From Candidatus Phaeomarinibacter sp. (GTDB lineage Bacteria > Pseudomonadota > Alphaproteobacteria > CGMCC-115125), in assembly GCA_028279995.1 (NCBI GenBank), contig JANQMQ010000707.1:1-5951 (forward strand): DNA of 5,951 nucleotides. The letters run 5' to 3'. Positions 4,222 to 5,951 of the stretch are shown one piece after another. Each line of letters starts with the position of its first letter. Position 1 is the first letter of the stretch. The translations under genes and the position numbers were made by a program. Under the pieces are notes generated by a model, which was not told where the DNA came from, did no database searches, and saw only the letters and a list, made by a program, of their open reading frames with translations.

Positions 4222-5951
4222 ATGTCACTGCCAAAACTGCACCTTGATGGAGATCGTTTCGTTGACGAGCAGGGACGTCACGTCATCCTGCGCGGCGTCA
4301 ATCTCGGCGGTGACTGCAAGCTGCCCTATCCCGACGGCGGCACCCATATCCCCACGGACTTTTCCGACCACAAGGATGTCAGCTTCATCGGCCGCCCGTT
4401 CCCCATTGAGGAAGCAGACGAACATCTGGGCCGCCTCCAGCACTGGGGCTTCAACTGCCTGCGCCTGCTGACCACATGGGAAGCCTGCGAGCATGCGGGC
4501 CCCGGCCAGTACGACCACGCCTATCTGGACTACATCGCCGAGGTCTGCCGCCGCGCCGGTGACCATGGCCTCTATGTGTTCATCGATTTTCACCAGGACG
4601 TCTGGTCGCGGATGTCCGGCGGTGATGGTGCCCCAGGCTGGACATTCGAAAAATGCGGCCTCGACTTCACGAAGTTTCATGAGAGCGGGTCCGCCAAGGT
4701 CATGCAGCTTTGCTACGACTTCGACAAAGGCGGCCGTCAGGAAGACAACTACCCCACCATGACCTGGGCGCAGAACTACCGCCGCCCGGGTAACGCCATC
4801 ATGTGGACGCTGTTCTTCGCCGGAGCAGACTTCGCACCGGACCTGATGGTCGATGGCGTCAACACCCAGGAGTTTCTGCAAACTTACTATATGGGCGCGA
4901 TGAAGCAGATCGCGACGCGGGTCAAGGATATGCCCCATGTGCTGGGGTTCGACACGCTCAACGAACCCGGCTCCGGCTGGATTGCTCATGAGATGAGCTA
5001 TCAGCATACGGAGAAAACGCCGGAACACCCCGAGCGCGTGTCACCCGGCCCGGCCTGGTCTCCGCTTGACGGTCTGCTGGTCGCCCGCGGCATTCCGCGC
5101 TCCGTCCCGGTGCTGAGCTTCGATGCCACCGAAATGAAAATGAAGGTCACTGGGGAGGAGCGTGCCAATGACAGCCGCGTGCCCATCTGGCGCGACGGGG
5201 TGCAGTGTCCGTTTGAGCAGGCCGGTGCCTATCGCCTCAACGCCAATGGCGAGGCGGAAGACATCAACGAGACCTACTTCACCCACCGCAACGGCAAGGC
5301 GGTTGATCTGGAAGCGGACTACATGGCGCCCTTCTTCAACCGGGTGGCCGACAGCATTCGCCAGGTGAAGAAGGAGTGGATGGTCTTCGCCGAGCTGGAC
5401 CCGTTCCGCGGCCTGAGTGGTGAAGGCTTCCCGGAAGGGTCTCCGGACAACACCGTCAATGCCAGTCACTGGTATGACATCGTGACCCTGGTCACCAAGA
5501 CCTACATGTATCCAACGGCCATCAATCCCTTTAACGGCCGGGTCATTGAAGGTCCCGAGGCCATCCAGGGCCAGTACGAAGAGCAGCTTGGTCTCATCAA
5601 GTCCGCCGCCCGCACACTCAACGGCGGCAACGGCGCACCGACACTGATCGGCGAGTTTGGCATTCCCTACGATCTGGACCAGGCAGCAGCCTACAAGGCG
5701 TGGGCCGCAGGCGATCACAGCGAGGCCCCGTGGCACCTCCACGTCACATCACTGGACCTGATGTATAACGCGATGGATTCGCTGCTGCTATCAACAGCGC
5801 ACTGGAACTACACCGCGTCCAACAGCAACGATCAGGCAATTGGCGATGGATGGAACCAGGAAGATCTTTCCATCTTCTCCCGTGACCAGCAGGACAATCC
5901 ACTGGACAAGGATTCTGGTGGCCGTGGCCTGAAAGGCTTCTGTCGTCCTTA
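4222..5951 (+). CDS. GH5 glycoside hydrolase, endoglycoceramidase/glucosylceramidase-like (3' end outside window)
   Basis: The frame runs without a stop from ATG 4222 to the window edge, giving 576 codons plus two bases. The protein is a clan A (beta/alpha)8 retaining glycosidase. RGVNLGG (24-30) is the first barrel strand, HWGFNCLRL (74-82) carries the conserved Arg81, and FIDFHQD (120-126) carries the conserved His124. TLNEPGSGW (245-253) gives Glu248 as acid/base, LIGEFGIPYD (475-484) gives Glu478 as nucleophile, and AHWNY (526-530) is the last barrel strand with its Trp. The 230-residue gap between the two glutamates includes a long insertion (about 255-370) with PIWRDGVQCPFEQAG, which recalls fungal GH5 subfamily 12 enzymes (EGCrP-type glucosylceramidases and ergosteryl-glucosidases). 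The window ends in GFCRP-TA. Relatives have R-P-Y-P there, so the next residue is probably Tyr and a C-terminal beta domain should follow. There is no signal peptide, so it is probably intracellular. Specificity for glucosylceramide, steryl glucoside or another glucoside is inferred only. Confidence 0.87.
   Translation, partial: MSLPKLHLDGDRFVDEQGRHVILRGVNLGGDCKLPYPDGGTHIPTDFSDHKDVSFIGRPFPIEEADEHLGRLQHWGFNCLRLLTTWEACEHAGPGQYDHAYLDYIAEVCRRAGDHGLYVFIDFHQDVWSRMSGGDGAPGWTFEKCGLDFTKFHESGSAKVMQLCYDFDKGGRQEDNYPTMTWAQNYRRPGNAIMWTLFFAGADFAPDLMVDGVNTQEFLQTYYMGAMKQIATRVKDMPHVLGFDTLNEPGSGWIAHEMSYQHTEKTPEHPERVSPGPAWSPLDGLLVARGIPRSVPVLSFDATEMKMKVTGEERANDSRVPIWRDGVQCPFEQAGAYRLNANGEAEDINETYFTHRNGKAVDLEADYMAPFFNRVADSIRQVKKEWMVFAELDPFRGLSGEGFPEGSPDNTVNASHWYDIVTLVTKTYMYPTAINPFNGRVIEGPEAIQGQYEEQLGLIKSAARTLNGGNGAPTLIGEFGIPYDLDQAAAYKAWAAGDHSEAPWHLHVTSLDLMYNAMDSLLLSTAHWNYTASNSNDQAIGDGWNQEDLSIFSRDQQDNPLDKDSGGRGLKGFCRP

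Noticed and set aside
4225..5028. Long minus-strand open frame (267 codons) opposite the GH5 gene
   Set aside because: It lies fully antisense to a protein with clear GH5 motifs. Its translation has no family resemblance, and such frames are common opposite GC-rich genes with strong third-position bias.
5041..5742. Second long minus-strand open frame (233 codons) opposite the GH5 gene
   Set aside because: Same reason: it is a shadow of the GH5 frame, with no own ribosome binding site or motif.

Overview
The window is GC-rich, gene-dense bacterial DNA. Its codon use is strongly biased to G/C in third positions, and the best guess is an alphaproteobacterium, perhaps a marine Hyphomonas/Maricaulis-like group. 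That placement is an inference from composition and from the style of the proteins, not from a marker gene. There are no RNA genes, insertion sequences, CRISPR arrays or phage features.

Layout. At the left edge (1-159, +) lies the C-terminal tail of a nitronate monooxygenase-like protein. A strong nested hairpin terminator (183-212) separates it from the convergent minus-strand block. In transcription order (right to left) that block contains four genes. The first is a 6-aminohexanoate-dimer hydrolase-like serine hydrolase (4064-2976). The second is a small unrecognised ORF (2770-2546). The third is a family VIII esterase / class C beta-lactamase-fold serine hydrolase (2462-1212). The fourth is a 10-helix EamA/DMT-type transporter (1116-217). 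On the right, diverging from the first hydrolase across a 157-bp intergenic region, is a GH5-family glycoside hydrolase (4222 to the window end, incomplete). It resembles endoglycoceramidases / glucosylceramidases.

How it may fit together. The core (1.2-5.95 kb) is a cluster of hydrolases: two serine hydrolases of different branches of the same fold, and a GH5 enzyme whose known relatives cleave glucosyl-ceramides or steryl glucosides. None has an evident signal peptide, so they probably act in the cytoplasm. A shared catabolic role for glycolipids or their breakdown products is possible but not shown.

The main oddity is in the small ORF. Its amber stop at 2546-2548 is followed in the same frame by 28 more sense codons. 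These run to a TGA that overlaps the ATG of the downstream esterase (ATGA). This looks like either a recent nonsense mutation in a roughly 103-residue protein or an extension used for translational coupling. The rest of the window is ordinary metabolic gene content, and I do not see a clearly new multi-gene system.
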